A DNA stretch of 64,000 nucleotides. Origin: Streptomyces aurantiogriseus (GTDB taxonomy: Bacteria > Actinomycetota > Actinomycetes > Streptomycetales > Streptomycetaceae). Where the stretch lies: assembly GCF_014649375.1 (NCBI RefSeq), contig NZ_BMSX01000018.1:1-64000 (forward strand). Reading direction: 5' to 3'. Of the stretch, positions 6,665 to 14,981 are shown one piece after another (positions within the stretch are counted from its first letter, which is position 1; every line of letters starts with the position of its first letter). The notes under the pieces were generated by a model, which saw only the letters and a program-made list of their open reading frames with translations, was not told the DNA's origin and ran no database searches. Both the position numbers and the translations under genes were made by a program.

Positions 6665-7914
6665 CCGACGATGTCCTTCCGCAGCCGCCCGAACGCCTCG
6701 TGGAAACCGGGGAAAGTCTTCCGGACGCACCCCGGGTCGTCGAACGAGATTCCGGGGGCGCGCAGGCCGGTCACCGCGAAGGACATGACGATGCGGTGGT
6801 CGCCGTAGGACTTGATCTCCGTGTCGCCCTGCGCGAGCGGGCCCGGGTGGATCTCGATCCAGTCGGGGCCCGTCGCCACCTCCACGCCCAGCCGCCGGAG
6901 GTTCTCGGCGCAGGCATCCAGGCGGTCGCACTCCTTCACACGCGTGTTGGCCACGTCCTCGATGCGTACGGGGCCGGAGGCGAAGGGGGCGATCGCGGCG
7001 AGGGTCGGCATGGTGTCGGAGATGTCCCGCATGTTGACGGTGAGGCCGCGCAGCTCGCCGGTGCCCTTCACCGTCGTACGGTCCGCCCCGACCGTCACCT
7101 GCGCGCCCATCCGCCGCAGTACGTCCACGAATCCCAGGTCGCCCTGGAGGGCGCCTTCGCCGAGCCCGGGCACGGTGACCTCGCCGCCCGGCGTCACGGC
7201 GGCCGCCGCGAAGAAGTAGCTCGCCGTCGAGGCGTCCGGCTCGATCGCGTACGTCGTCGCCCGGTAGCCGCCCGGCGGGACGACGAAGACGTCGCCCTGC
7301 CGGGTGACCTCCACCCCGAACGCCCGCATCATCGCGATCGTGATCTCGACGTACGGCGCCGAGACCAGGTCGGTGACCGTGATGCGCAGGCCCGTGCGGG
7401 TCAGTGGGCCGAGCAGGAGCAGGGCGGTCAGGTACTGGGAGGACTGGCCGGCGTCCAGCGCCACCTCCCCGCCCTCGACACCGGCCGCCGTGACGGTCAG
7501 CGGGTGATGGCCCTCCGCCTCCTCGTGGCGCAGGTCGACGCCCAGGTCGCGCAGGGCGCGGGTGAGGGGCAGCAGGGGGCGGCGGCGCATCTGGGGGGAG
7601 GCGTCGAAGCGGTAGGTGCCGTGGCCGGCGGCGGCGAGGGTGGGCAGGAAGCGGGCGGTGGTGGCGCCGTCGCGGCAGTAGACGTCGGCCTGCGGGACCG
7701 CGGGGCCCTGGGGGCGGCCGTCGACCTGCCAGGCGTCCGGGGTCCGCCCGACGCGGTAGCCCAGCCGGGTCAGCCCCTCGGCGAAGCCCTCGGTGTCGTC
7801 GGAACGCAAAGGCCGCTGAAGGGTGGTGACCCCGTCGGCGGCCGCCGCCAGGAACAGGGCACGAGCGGTGATGGACTTGGAACCGGGGATGTCGACGAGG
7901 GCCATGCCTCTCAT
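6661..7914 (-). CDS. aroA: 3-phosphoshikimate 1-carboxyvinyltransferase (AroA) paralogue
   Basis: A 417-residue EPSP synthase joining shikimate-3-phosphate and phosphoenolpyruvate. Catalytic landmarks are present: GSKSITARALFL (Lys, Ser, Arg of the substrate site), QSSQYLTALLL (Ser-Ser-Gln), DISDTMPTLAAIA (catalytic Asp), KECDRL (Glu), GDHRIVMSFAV (Arg) and CVRKTFPGF (Lys). The usual G-N-A-G-T-A-M-R loop reads R-D-G-A-T-T-A-R at residues 81-88, which puts Ala84 where most class I enzymes have the glyphosate-gating Gly. Actinomycetes usually carry a housekeeping aroA elsewhere, so this is probably a second copy. It is coupled to a GNAT gene. Confidence 0.88.
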   Translation of the reverse strand: MRGMALVDIPGSKSITARALFLAAAADGVTTLQRPLRSDDTEGFAEGLTRLGYRVGRTPDAWQVDGRPQGPAVPQADVYCRDGATTARFLPTLAAAGHGTYRFDASPQMRRRPLLPLTRALRDLGVDLRHEEAEGHHPLTVTAAGVEGGEVALDAGQSSQYLTALLLLGPLTRTGLRITVTDLVSAPYVEITIAMMRAFGVEVTRQGDVFVVPPGGYRATTYAIEPDASTASYFFAAAAVTPGGEVTVPGLGEGALQGDLGFVDVLRRMGAQVTVGADRTTVKGTGELRGLTVNMRDISDTMPTLAAIAPFASGPVRIEDVANTRVKECDRLDACAENLRRLGVEVATGPDWIEIHPGPLAQGDTEIKSYGDHRIVMSFAVTGLRAPGISFDDPGCVRKTFPGFHEAFGRLRKDIVG

Positions 7915-7948
7915 GATCCCGTGACGGGCGTGACGGGTGAAGGCGTGT

Positions 7949-8896
7949 TCACGGGGTGGACGTCGTGTCCACGGGGCGGACGACCGGTCCGGTGGGCAGG
8001 CCCTTCCCTTCCCTCCCCGCGTCCCCCGGACGGGCCGCCCTCCCCGCCGGCGCCCACGACGTCAGCGCCACCCCGCCCACCAGCAACGCCGCCGCGCACC
8101 AGCGCAGCCCGCTCACCGGCTCGCCCAGGAACAGGGCGGCCGACGACATCCCGAAGACGGGGACGAGGAGGGAGAAGGGGGCCACCGTGGACGCCGGATG
8201 GCGGCGCAGGAGCCAGCCCCAGGCGCCGAAGCCGAAGACCGTCGTGACCCAGGCGACGTAGAGGACCGTGCCCGCGCCCTGCCAGTCCAGTTCCCTCAGC
8301 GCCGCCAGGTCCCTCGACGGGCCCTCCGTCAGGAGGGAGAGGGCGAGCAGGGGCAGGACCGGGACCGTGCTCACCCACACCATGAAGTTCAGGGCGTCCG
8401 GCGGGGACGCCCTGCGGGTGAGGACGTTGGACGCGCCCCAGCAGGCCGCCGCGGCGACGACCAGGGCGAAGGCGCCGAGGGGGCCCGAGGTGCCCTCGTC
8501 CACGGCTGCCACGCCGATGCCGACGAGGGCGATCGCCATCCCCGACAGGCGGACCAGGGTGGGGCGTTCGCCGAGGACGACAGCGGCGATGCCCGCCGTG
8601 AAGACCGCCTGGATCTGGAGGACCAGGGAGGACAGACCGGCCGGCATCCCCGCGTCCATCCCGACGAACAACAGCCCGAACTTCGCCACCCCCAGCACCA
8701 GCCCCACGGCCACGATCCATTTCCAGGCCGCCTTCGGGCGGCCCACGAGGAACACCGCGGGCAGGGCCGCCGCCAGGAAGCGCAGGGCCGAGAAGAGCAG
8801 GGGCGGGAAGTGGTCGAGGCCGATCTCGATGACGGTGAAGTTCACGCCCCAGACGGCGGCGACGAGGACGGCGAGGGCACAGTGGGCAGGTCGCAT
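7949..8896 (-). CDS. EamA-family (DMT) transporter
   Basis: A 315-residue membrane protein with about ten hydrophobic helices arranged as two EamA repeats. The first starts ALAVLVAAVWGVNFTVIEIG and ends with the conserved VVLGERPT; the second ends with ALFLGEPVSGLRW. This is the drug/metabolite transporter pattern of exporters for amino acids or metabolites. The last ~35 residues are a charged cytoplasmic tail. It is divergent from a LysR gene 116 bases away, a common arrangement in which the regulator controls the exporter. Substrate unknown. Confidence 0.88.
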   Translation of the reverse strand: MRPAHCALAVLVAAVWGVNFTVIEIGLDHFPPLLFSALRFLAAALPAVFLVGRPKAAWKWIVAVGLVLGVAKFGLLFVGMDAGMPAGLSSLVLQIQAVFTAGIAAVVLGERPTLVRLSGMAIALVGIGVAAVDEGTSGPLGAFALVVAAAACWGASNVLTRRASPPDALNFMVWVSTVPVLPLLALSLLTEGPSRDLAALRELDWQGAGTVLYVAWVTTVFGFGAWGWLLRRHPASTVAPFSLLVPVFGMSSAALFLGEPVSGLRWCAAALLVGGVALTSWAPAGRAARPGDAGREGKGLPTGPVVRPVDTTSTP

Positions 8897-9012
8897 GCGA
8901 CGAGGATCACTTCCCCAGACCGTGTAGCACCAGCGATGATTGCTGCACGGTTGGATGTAGCACTGCTAAACACAGCGCTCCCGCTGGAGGCACTGCTGCC
9001 GAAGGGATCCTC

Positions 9013-10035
9013 ATGCTCGATCTCCAGCGCCTGCGCGCCCTGCACGCCGTCGCCGTCCACGGCACCGTCGGCGGCGCGGCAGCCGCCCTCGGCTACACGC
9101 CGTCGGCCGTCTCCCAGCAGATCGCCAAGCTGGAGCGAGAGACCCGGACCGCGCTGCTGGAACGGGAGGGGCGCGGGGTCCGGCTGACCGACGAGGCCCT
9201 TCACCTCGCGGCCAGAGCACAGGAGTTGCTCGCCATCGTCGAGCAGGCCGAGACCGAGCTGGAGGAGCGCCGGGGAGTGCCGGCCGGGCGGCTGAGCGTG
9301 GCCGCGTTCGCCTCCGCGGCCCGCGGGCTGCTGCCTTCCGTCCTGGCCGACCTCGCCCGCCGGCACCCCGCTCTGGACGCCCGCCTCACCGAGGTCGACC
9401 CGCACCTCTCCGTGGACCTGGTCGCCAAGGGCGCCGTCGACCTCGCCGTCGCCCACGACTGGGACATCGCACCGCTGCCGGCCCCGGCGGGCGTGGAGCA
9501 CGCGGTGATCGGCGACGACCTGTGCGACCTGCTCGTCCCCGAGGAGCATCCCTTCGCGGGGCGGACGGCCGTCCGGCGGGAGGAGCTGGGCGGCGAGCGG
9601 TGGATCTGCCAGCCGCCGGGCCGCGTCTGCCACGACTGGCTCGTCCGCACCCTGCGCGCGGCCGGCCACGAACCGGACCTGGTCCACCAGGCCGAGGAGA
9701 ACCCGACCCTCGTCGCCCTGGTCGCCGCCGGCCTCGGCGTCGCCCTCATCCCGAGGCTCGGACGTGGGCCGTTGCCGCCGGGCGTCGTCGAAGTCCCCCT
9801 CGACCCGCTGCCCGTACGCCGCCTGTACGCGCTGTGGCGCACCGGCGCGGCACGGCGGCCGGCGATCGCGGAGGCGGTACGGGTGCTCCAGGAGCAGTGG
9901 CCGAAGGTGTCGGCCCACGGGCAGGGAACGGACGGCGGCCACCGGTCGGCCGTGGCCGAAGACGGCCGCCAACCGTCCGTGGCCGAAAGCGACCGCCAAC
10001 CGTCCATGACCGAAAGCGACCGCCCACGCCGGTGA
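9013..10035 (+). CDS. LysR-family transcriptional regulator
   Basis: A 340-residue LysR protein. The HTH is at the very N-terminus (MLDLQRLRALHAVAVHGTVG, GYTPSAVSQQIAKLERETR), followed by a substrate-binding-type effector domain (LSVAAFASAARGLLPSVLAD). The ATG at 9013 fits the usual two- to four-residue lead into the HTH. The C-terminal ~40 residues extend past the normal end of the family and include three tandem nine-residue units. It lies divergent from the EamA exporter and probably regulates it. Confidence 0.9.
   Translation: MLDLQRLRALHAVAVHGTVGGAAAALGYTPSAVSQQIAKLERETRTALLEREGRGVRLTDEALHLAARAQELLAIVEQAETELEERRGVPAGRLSVAAFASAARGLLPSVLADLARRHPALDARLTEVDPHLSVDLVAKGAVDLAVAHDWDIAPLPAPAGVEHAVIGDDLCDLLVPEEHPFAGRTAVRREELGGERWICQPPGRVCHDWLVRTLRAAGHEPDLVHQAEENPTLVALVAAGLGVALIPRLGRGPLPPGVVEVPLDPLPVRRLYALWRTGAARRPAIAEAVRVLQEQWPKVSAHGQGTDGGHRSAVAEDGRQPSVAESDRQPSMTESDRPRR
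9952..10032 (+). repeat. 27-bp tandem repeat encoding a nine-residue C-terminal motif
   Basis: Three successive 27-base units at the end of the LysR gene encode VAEDGRQPS, VAESDRQPS and MTESDRPRR. The last unit is partly diverged and is followed by the stop. The repeat adds a charged flexible tail that the LysR fold does not need. Confidence 0.85.
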
Positions 10036-10269
10036 ACGTCAGGCGGGCAGGCGGGGGTTGTCCCACCGTCGGCCGCCTCACCAGCCCCGCCACCCCCTCC
10101 CCTCCACCCCCGCATCGACTTCCGGGAATATCCGACGACCGGGAACCCGTCCCGCCCGCCGCCCGTCCAATGCCCAAGCTGTCGGATGAGTCTCCTCGGT
10201 GCGGTGTCGGCCCTCGCTGCTGGCTGCGATCGCTGACCACCCTCTCCGCCGTACCGCGGCCGGCAGCAT

Positions 10270-10310
10270 GCCGCCATCGGCGCGCCCCCCTCCAATGCGC
10301 CGATGGCGGC
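10270..10310. terminator. Perfect 14-bp hairpin between the LysR and GH3 genes
   Basis: GCCGCCATCGGCGC (10270-10283) and GCGCCGATGGCGGC (10297-10310) are perfect inverted copies around a 13-base loop. There is no U-rich tail, as is common for Streptomyces terminators. It lies 234 bases after the LysR stop and 79 bases before the GH3 start, so it may end the LysR transcript or act in the GH3 leader. The rest of 10036-10389 shows no gene. Confidence 0.55.
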
Positions 10311-10389
10311 CCCTCCGGAGGTACCGTGCGCTTTCCCCTGACCGGCAGACCACGTTCACCGCCCCGGAACTCCTCCGGAAGGAGCGCAC

Positions 10390-12216
10390 ATGCCCTCCAG
10401 ACGTACCGTCCTCGCCGCCACCGCCGGCCTCACCACCACCCTCGCTTCGAGCGGAACCGCCCACGCCCACGCGGACGACCACCGTCTGCGCGCCCTGATC
10501 TCCCGCATGAGCCTGGAGGAGAAGGTCGGTCAGGTCTTCGTCAGCCGGGTGTACGGTCACTCGGCGACCGCCCCCGACCAGGCCGACATCGACGCCAACC
10601 TCAAGGAGCTGGGCGTGCGGACGGCCGCCGAGCTGATCGCCCGTTACCGGGTCGGCGGGATCATCTACTTCACCTGGGCGCACAACACCCGCGACCCACG
10701 CCAGATCGCCGAACTCTCCAACGGCATCCAGCGGGCCTCCCTCCAGCAGCCGCGCGGCCTGCCGGTGCTGATCTCCACCGACCAGGAACACGGCATCGTC
10801 GCCCGCGTCGGCAAACCCGTCACCCTGTTCCCCGGTGCCATGGCGATCGGTGCCGGCGGCTCGGGGACCGACGCCCGCGCCCTGGGCCGGATCGCGGGCA
10901 GCGAGCTGCGGGCGATGGGCATCCGGCAGGACTACTCCCCCGTCGCCGACGTCAACGTCAACCCGGCCAACCCGGTCATCGGCGTCCGCTCCTTCGGCGC
11001 CGACCCGAAGGCGGTGGCCGCGCTGGTCGCGGAGGAGATCCGCGGCTACCGGTCGGCCGGGGTCGCGGCGACCGCCAAGCACTTCCCCGGACACGGCGAC
11101 ACCGCCGTCGACAGCCACTACGGCTTCCCCGTCATCACCCACACCCGTGAGGTGTGGGAGGAGCTGGACGCGGTGCCGTTCCGGGCGGCGATCGCGGCCG
11201 GCGCCGACTCGATCATGACCGCGCACATCCTGGTCCCGGCCCTCGACGTCCCCCCCTCTCGGCTCCGCTCGAGCGGGGGGACCCCCATCGGCGATCCGGC
11301 CACCCTCTCCCACCCCGTCCTCACCGGCCTGCTGCGCCAACACCTGGGCTACGACGGGGTCGTGGTCACCGACGCCCTCGACATGGCCGGCGTACGCACG
11401 AAGTACGGGGACGACCGGGTGCCGGTGCTCGCGCTCAAGGCGGGTGTCGACCAGCTCCTCAACCCGCCGAAGCTGGACGTCGCCTGGAACGCCGTACGGA
11501 AGGCCGTCCAGGACGGGGAGCTCACGGAGCGGCGGCTCGACGAGTCGATCCTGCGGATCCTGCGGCTGAAGGCCGGGCTCGGCCTGTTCACCGACCCGTA
11601 CGCCGACCCGGACGCCGTCGGGCGGACGGTCGGCACGCGCGCCCACCTCGCCACGGCCGACCGGATCGCCGAGCGGACGACGACCCTGCTCGTCAACGAG
11701 GGCCCGCTGCTGCCCCTCTCCCCGCGCACGCACGCCAGGATCCTGGTCGTGGGCGCCGACCCGGTCTCCCCCTCGGGCACCACCGGCCCGCCCACCACCG
11801 TCCTCGCCACCGCCCTCACCGAGCTGGGCTTCACGGCGACCGCCCTGTCCACGGGCACGGCCCCGTCCGCCGCGACGATCGCCCGGGCCGTGGCGGCGGC
11901 GGGCGAGGCCGACGCGGTGGTGGTGGGGACGTACAACATCACCGCCACCAGCCCGCAGCGGACGCTGGTGGAGCACCTGCTGGCCACGGGCCGCCCGGTG
12001 GTGGCGGTGGCGATCCGCAACCCGTACGACGTGGCCCACCTCCCCACCGTGAAGGCATACGTGGCGACCTACTCCTGGACGGACGTCGAACTGCGCGCCG
12101 CCGCCCGGGTGATCGCGGGCACGGTGGGGCCGCGCGGAACACTGCCGGTCCCCGTGCAGCGGCCGGACGACCCGACGCAGGTGCTGTACCCGATCGGTCA
12201 CGGCCTGACGTACTAG
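10390..12216 (+). CDS. Secreted glycoside hydrolase family 3 beta-N-acetylhexosaminidase
   Basis: A 608-residue exported protein. Its twin-arginine-like signal (MPSRRTVLAATAGLTTTLAS) has a likely cleavage after AHA near residue 28. The GH3 domain shows the NagZ-type KHFPGHGDTAVDSHYG motif, and TDALDMAGV holds the catalytic Asp nucleophile. A C-terminal domain (about 430-608) follows. It is expected to release N-acetylglucosamine from muropeptides or chitin fragments outside the cell. GGAAGGAG precedes the ATG. Between residues about 288 and 300 a dispersed palindromic element is inserted in frame (encoding PPSRLRSSGGTP), just after the conserved TAHILVPALD strand. Confidence 0.88.
   Translation: MPSRRTVLAATAGLTTTLASSGTAHAHADDHRLRALISRMSLEEKVGQVFVSRVYGHSATAPDQADIDANLKELGVRTAAELIARYRVGGIIYFTWAHNTRDPRQIAELSNGIQRASLQQPRGLPVLISTDQEHGIVARVGKPVTLFPGAMAIGAGGSGTDARALGRIAGSELRAMGIRQDYSPVADVNVNPANPVIGVRSFGADPKAVAALVAEEIRGYRSAGVAATAKHFPGHGDTAVDSHYGFPVITHTREVWEELDAVPFRAAIAAGADSIMTAHILVPALDVPPSRLRSSGGTPIGDPATLSHPVLTGLLRQHLGYDGVVVTDALDMAGVRTKYGDDRVPVLALKAGVDQLLNPPKLDVAWNAVRKAVQDGELTERRLDESILRILRLKAGLGLFTDPYADPDAVGRTVGTRAHLATADRIAERTTTLLVNEGPLLPLSPRTHARILVVGADPVSPSGTTGPPTTVLATALTELGFTATALSTGTAPSAATIARAVAAAGEADAVVVGTYNITATSPQRTLVEHLLATGRPVVAVAIRNPYDVAHLPTVKAYVATYSWTDVELRAAARVIAGTVGPRGTLPVPVQRPDDPTQVLYPIGHGLTY
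11251..11286. repeat. Dispersed palindromic element inside the GH3 gene
   Basis: A 36-base imperfect palindrome with core CTCTCGGCTCCGCTCGAGCG flanked by C-runs and G-runs (GCGGGGGGACCCCC). It matches the elements at 19537, 29611, 29970 and 63602. It is read in frame and keeps the gene open. Confidence 0.85.
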
Positions 12217-12275
12217 CCCTACGCCCCCGCCCGGAACCCTCCCCCGCTGAACACGCAAAGCCCCTCGCACGACTG

Positions 12276-12301
12276 GCGTGCGCCCGACGCCGGGCGCACG
12301 C
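12276..12301. terminator. Terminator after the GH3 gene
   Basis: GCGTGCGCCCG (12276-12286) and CGGGCGCACGC (12291-12301) form a perfect 11-bp stem with the loop ACGC, 60 bases past the GH3 stop. It sits just before the next gene on the same strand and probably separates the two transcripts. Confidence 0.7.
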
Positions 12302-12327
12302 TGGCACAGGGGCAAGTGGGGGATGCG

Positions 12328-12951
12328 ATGCACGACAGGCAGTGGGCGGGAACGGCATGCGCGCTGCTCGCCGTGCTGCTGACGGGATGCCAGTCGTCGG
12401 CCTCGGACGGCGCGGAGGGCGAGCGTACGACACCCCGGTCGACGCCGTCCGTCTCGGCGACCGTCCCGGTCACCGGGTTCGGCACGGTGTTCCTCGACAT
12501 CGACGAGTGCAGTTCCTTCGGCACGACCAGCTTCACCGAGGTGCCCTGCGGCGGCGAACGGGCGGCGGCGCGGGTCGTCGCCCGGCACGGCGGGAAGGCC
12601 GGCGAGGGCCCACTGTGCCCCGCGACCACCGACTTCGTCCTGCACATCGACGAGCAGCCGGCCGCGGGCACGGGCCGGATCCCACGGGGCTACGCCTGTA
12701 TGCGCAACCTCCAGCCCCCGCACCCCGGCGACCCGGGCGCCGGCGGCGGCCCGCGCACGATCGTCGGCGACTGCTTGTACGGCGCGGGCGACGGCCAGGT
12801 CCGGGAGACGGCGTGCGACGGCTCGGGCCCGAAGCGGCCGCAGTACAAGGTCGTGAGCGCCGTGGACGCCCGGCCGGAGTGCCCGGCGTCCACAGCCCTC
12901 TACGTCCAGCTCGGCGGCGCGCCTCCGGTGGGGTGCGCGCGGCCGGTGTGA
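12328..12951 (+). CDS. Secreted lipoprotein of unknown function
   Basis: A 207-residue protein. The signal peptide MHDRQWAGTACALLAVLLTG is followed by Cys21, a lipobox (LLTGC). A Ser/Thr/Pro linker covers about residues 22-50. The globular part contains eight or so cysteines (VFLDIDECSSFG, VPCGGERA, GPLCPATTDF, YACMRNLQ, GDCLYG), which implies several disulfides. A GTG at 12316 is an alternative start; the ATG at 12328 follows a G-rich ribosome site. No family was recognised. Confidence 0.72.
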   Translation: MHDRQWAGTACALLAVLLTGCQSSASDGAEGERTTPRSTPSVSATVPVTGFGTVFLDIDECSSFGTTSFTEVPCGGERAAARVVARHGGKAGEGPLCPATTDFVLHIDEQPAAGTGRIPRGYACMRNLQPPHPGDPGAGGGPRTIVGDCLYGAGDGQVRETACDGSGPKRPQYKVVSAVDARPECPASTALYVQLGGAPPVGCARPV

Positions 12952-12958
12952 GTCACTC

Positions 12959-14371
12959 CTACGGACGCAGCGCGGGCTCCCGCTCCACGTCCCGGACATC
13001 CAGCTTCGCGTCGAACTTCGCCAACGGCTTGGCCTGGGCCACGGCGGAGGACGAGACGCCCGCCCACTCGAGGATCCGAGCCGTGGCCAGCGCCTTCTCG
13101 TCGGTGACCAGGCCGGCCACGTTCGCCCCGTGGTTCATCCCGGGCGCCGTGAAGACGTACGAGTCCTTGGCGCCCTTGCCGAGGCGGAACGGCTCCGCGC
13201 CCCACGGGTCGTTCTGGCCGTAGACGAAGAGCATGTGGCGGGCGTTGTGCTTGACCCAGGTGTCGATGTCGCGCATGGCGAACGGCTGGAACTTCATCGA
13301 GATGTCCCGGGGGACGAAGTTGCGCGGGGGCTGGTAGCCGTAGCGGATGTACTTCTTCTCGATGTGGGGGAAGTGGATCGTCGGCGCGCCCAGCTGGGTG
13401 CCCGCCTGGTAGTAGTACGGGGTGTACGGGGACAGGCCCTGGTCGGTGTAGAAGGAGAAGCCGGAGATCGTGTCGATCGAGGTCCAGATCTCGTCGTCGG
13501 TCGCGGTCGCCGCGTTCGCCGGGATCGAGTCGCAGTCCGAGAGCAGGCTGTACTGCCAGAAGCCCCAGACGTAGTCGAGGACGACGGCCTCGTAGGCGCG
13601 GTCCAGGCTGCCGATGGTGTCGAAGGTGAAGCCCTCCGCCGCCGCGTAGGCCTCGTACTTCTTCTCCAGCGGTTCGCGGCGTACCAGCGCCTCGCGCTGG
13701 ACCGCGTTCAGCCGGTCGCGGCACTCCTTGGTGCCGACGGTGGCGAAGAAGCGGTCGTAGGCCGAGTCCTCGTTGTTCACCACGTCGTTGGGGGCGACGT
13801 AGGCGACCACGCCGTCCATGTCGCGCGGGTAGAAGCGCTCGTAGTACGTGGCCGTCATGCCGCCCTTGGAGCCGCCCGTGGAGATCCAGTTCTCCGGGTA
13901 GACCGTCTTCAGAGCCTTGAAGATGCGGTGCTGGTCGCTCGCGGCCTGCCAGACGTCCAGCTTGGACCAGTCGGCGGGGTCGGGGCGGGACGGGGTGAAG
14001 AAGCGGTACTCCATGGAGACCTGGTTGCCGTCCACGATCTGGGTGGGCTCACGGCGGCTGGGCGTGGTGGAGACGCCGTAGCCGCTGGTGTAGAAGACCG
14101 TCGGGCGGCTGACGTCCTTGTGCAGCACGGTGATCCGCTGCTGGAACGTGCCCTTGGACGGGTGCCGGTGGTCGACCGGCTGGGTGTAGTTCAGGACGAA
14201 GTAGCGGTAGCCGGGGTACGGCTTCTCCTGGACCAGGCTCATGCCCGGTATCGCGAGAAGCCGGTCCTTGATGTCCGTGGCCCCCGGCTCCGCGGCGGTC
14301 GCCGCACTCGCCGTACTCAACGTGCCTATCAGCACGGTGAGCGCCAGCAGCCATCTGAGCGCCTTGCGCAT
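12959..14371 (-). CDS. Secreted S28/S37-type serine aminopeptidase (PS-10-like)
   Basis: A 470-residue exported protein. The signal peptide (MRKALRWLLALTVLIGTLST) is cut near ATAAEP. The mature part matches the Streptomyces prolyl tri/tetrapeptidyl aminopeptidase group (family S37, often annotated S28). It has the nucleophile elbow STGGSKGGMTATYYERFYP with the catalytic Ser, FVYGQNDPWGAEPF with the probable Asp, and APGMNHGANV with the probable His. It should trim peptides from the N-terminus outside the cell. It is convergent with the lipoprotein gene, only 7 bases away. Confidence 0.87.
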   Translation of the reverse strand: MRKALRWLLALTVLIGTLSTASAATAAEPGATDIKDRLLAIPGMSLVQEKPYPGYRYFVLNYTQPVDHRHPSKGTFQQRITVLHKDVSRPTVFYTSGYGVSTTPSRREPTQIVDGNQVSMEYRFFTPSRPDPADWSKLDVWQAASDQHRIFKALKTVYPENWISTGGSKGGMTATYYERFYPRDMDGVVAYVAPNDVVNNEDSAYDRFFATVGTKECRDRLNAVQREALVRREPLEKKYEAYAAAEGFTFDTIGSLDRAYEAVVLDYVWGFWQYSLLSDCDSIPANAATATDDEIWTSIDTISGFSFYTDQGLSPYTPYYYQAGTQLGAPTIHFPHIEKKYIRYGYQPPRNFVPRDISMKFQPFAMRDIDTWVKHNARHMLFVYGQNDPWGAEPFRLGKGAKDSYVFTAPGMNHGANVAGLVTDEKALATARILEWAGVSSSAVAQAKPLAKFDAKLDVRDVEREPALRP

Positions 14372-14473
14372 GCGCGTGCACCCTCCCTGTGAGACAGATG
14401 TGCGCCGGAAGCTATCGGAGCAACACCCGTCACACCAGAGGGGATTGGGAATCAGCCCTATGTCGGCGGAACG

Positions 14474-14863
14474 TCAGAGGAGCATCCAGCCCGAACGGTA
14501 CGAGCCGCTCCCCACCGAGCCCGTCACCCGCACAGGGCGGTTTCCGGCATAGACCTTCACCGGGACGGAGCTGCGGGTGTGGCTTCGCGCCTTCCGCACG
14601 GCATGGTGACCGCGCGCCTGCACGCTGACCGAAATCGTCCGCTTCGTTCCGGGATTCTTCTGGAAGGTGATCGCACAGACGTTGCCGCCGCTCTTGTAGA
14701 CGTGCACGGTGCCGGTGGAGAACGGCAGCGTCCGCACCTTTCGGCCGGGACAGGACGAGGCCGCGGCCTGGGCGGTGCCCGGTGCCGCGAGCGCGAGCAG
14801 TACGGAAGCGATCAGCACGGCCAGGACGGCCGCCGACCGCCGGCGTATCGCACCACTGTCCAC
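14474..14863 (-). CDS. Small secreted protein of unknown function
   Basis: A 129-residue protein. The GTG start (14863-14861) gives a basic n-region (MDSGAIRRRSA), a hydrophobic core and a cleavage site near AQA-AAS at about residue 35. The mature ~95 residues hold two cysteines (SCPGRKVRTL and NVCAITFQKN) that could form one disulfide. The composition is basic and beta-rich. No catalytic motif was seen. It may belong with the neighbouring secreted peptidase on the same strand (102 bases apart), but no link is shown. Confidence 0.65.
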   Translation of the reverse strand: MDSGAIRRRSAAVLAVLIASVLLALAAPGTAQAAASSCPGRKVRTLPFSTGTVHVYKSGGNVCAITFQKNPGTKRTISVSVQARGHHAVRKARSHTRSSVPVKVYAGNRPVRVTGSVGSGSYRSGWMLL

Positions 14864-14981
14864 AGTCCCGCCCCTCCCGCACTACCGACATCGCCGTACT
14901 GGTGTACGGACGCAGGGCGTAGCCCGGATGGTTGCACGCCCCGCGGCGAGCAGGGCGGGAGCGGTCGGCCGCGCCGCCGGA

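Noticed and set aside
10078..12999. A 973-codon open frame on the minus strand
   Set aside because: It is the GC-bias shadow of the GH3 and lipoprotein genes on the plus strand. The translation is an Arg/Gly/His string without any fold, whereas both plus-strand proteins have clear signals and motifs.
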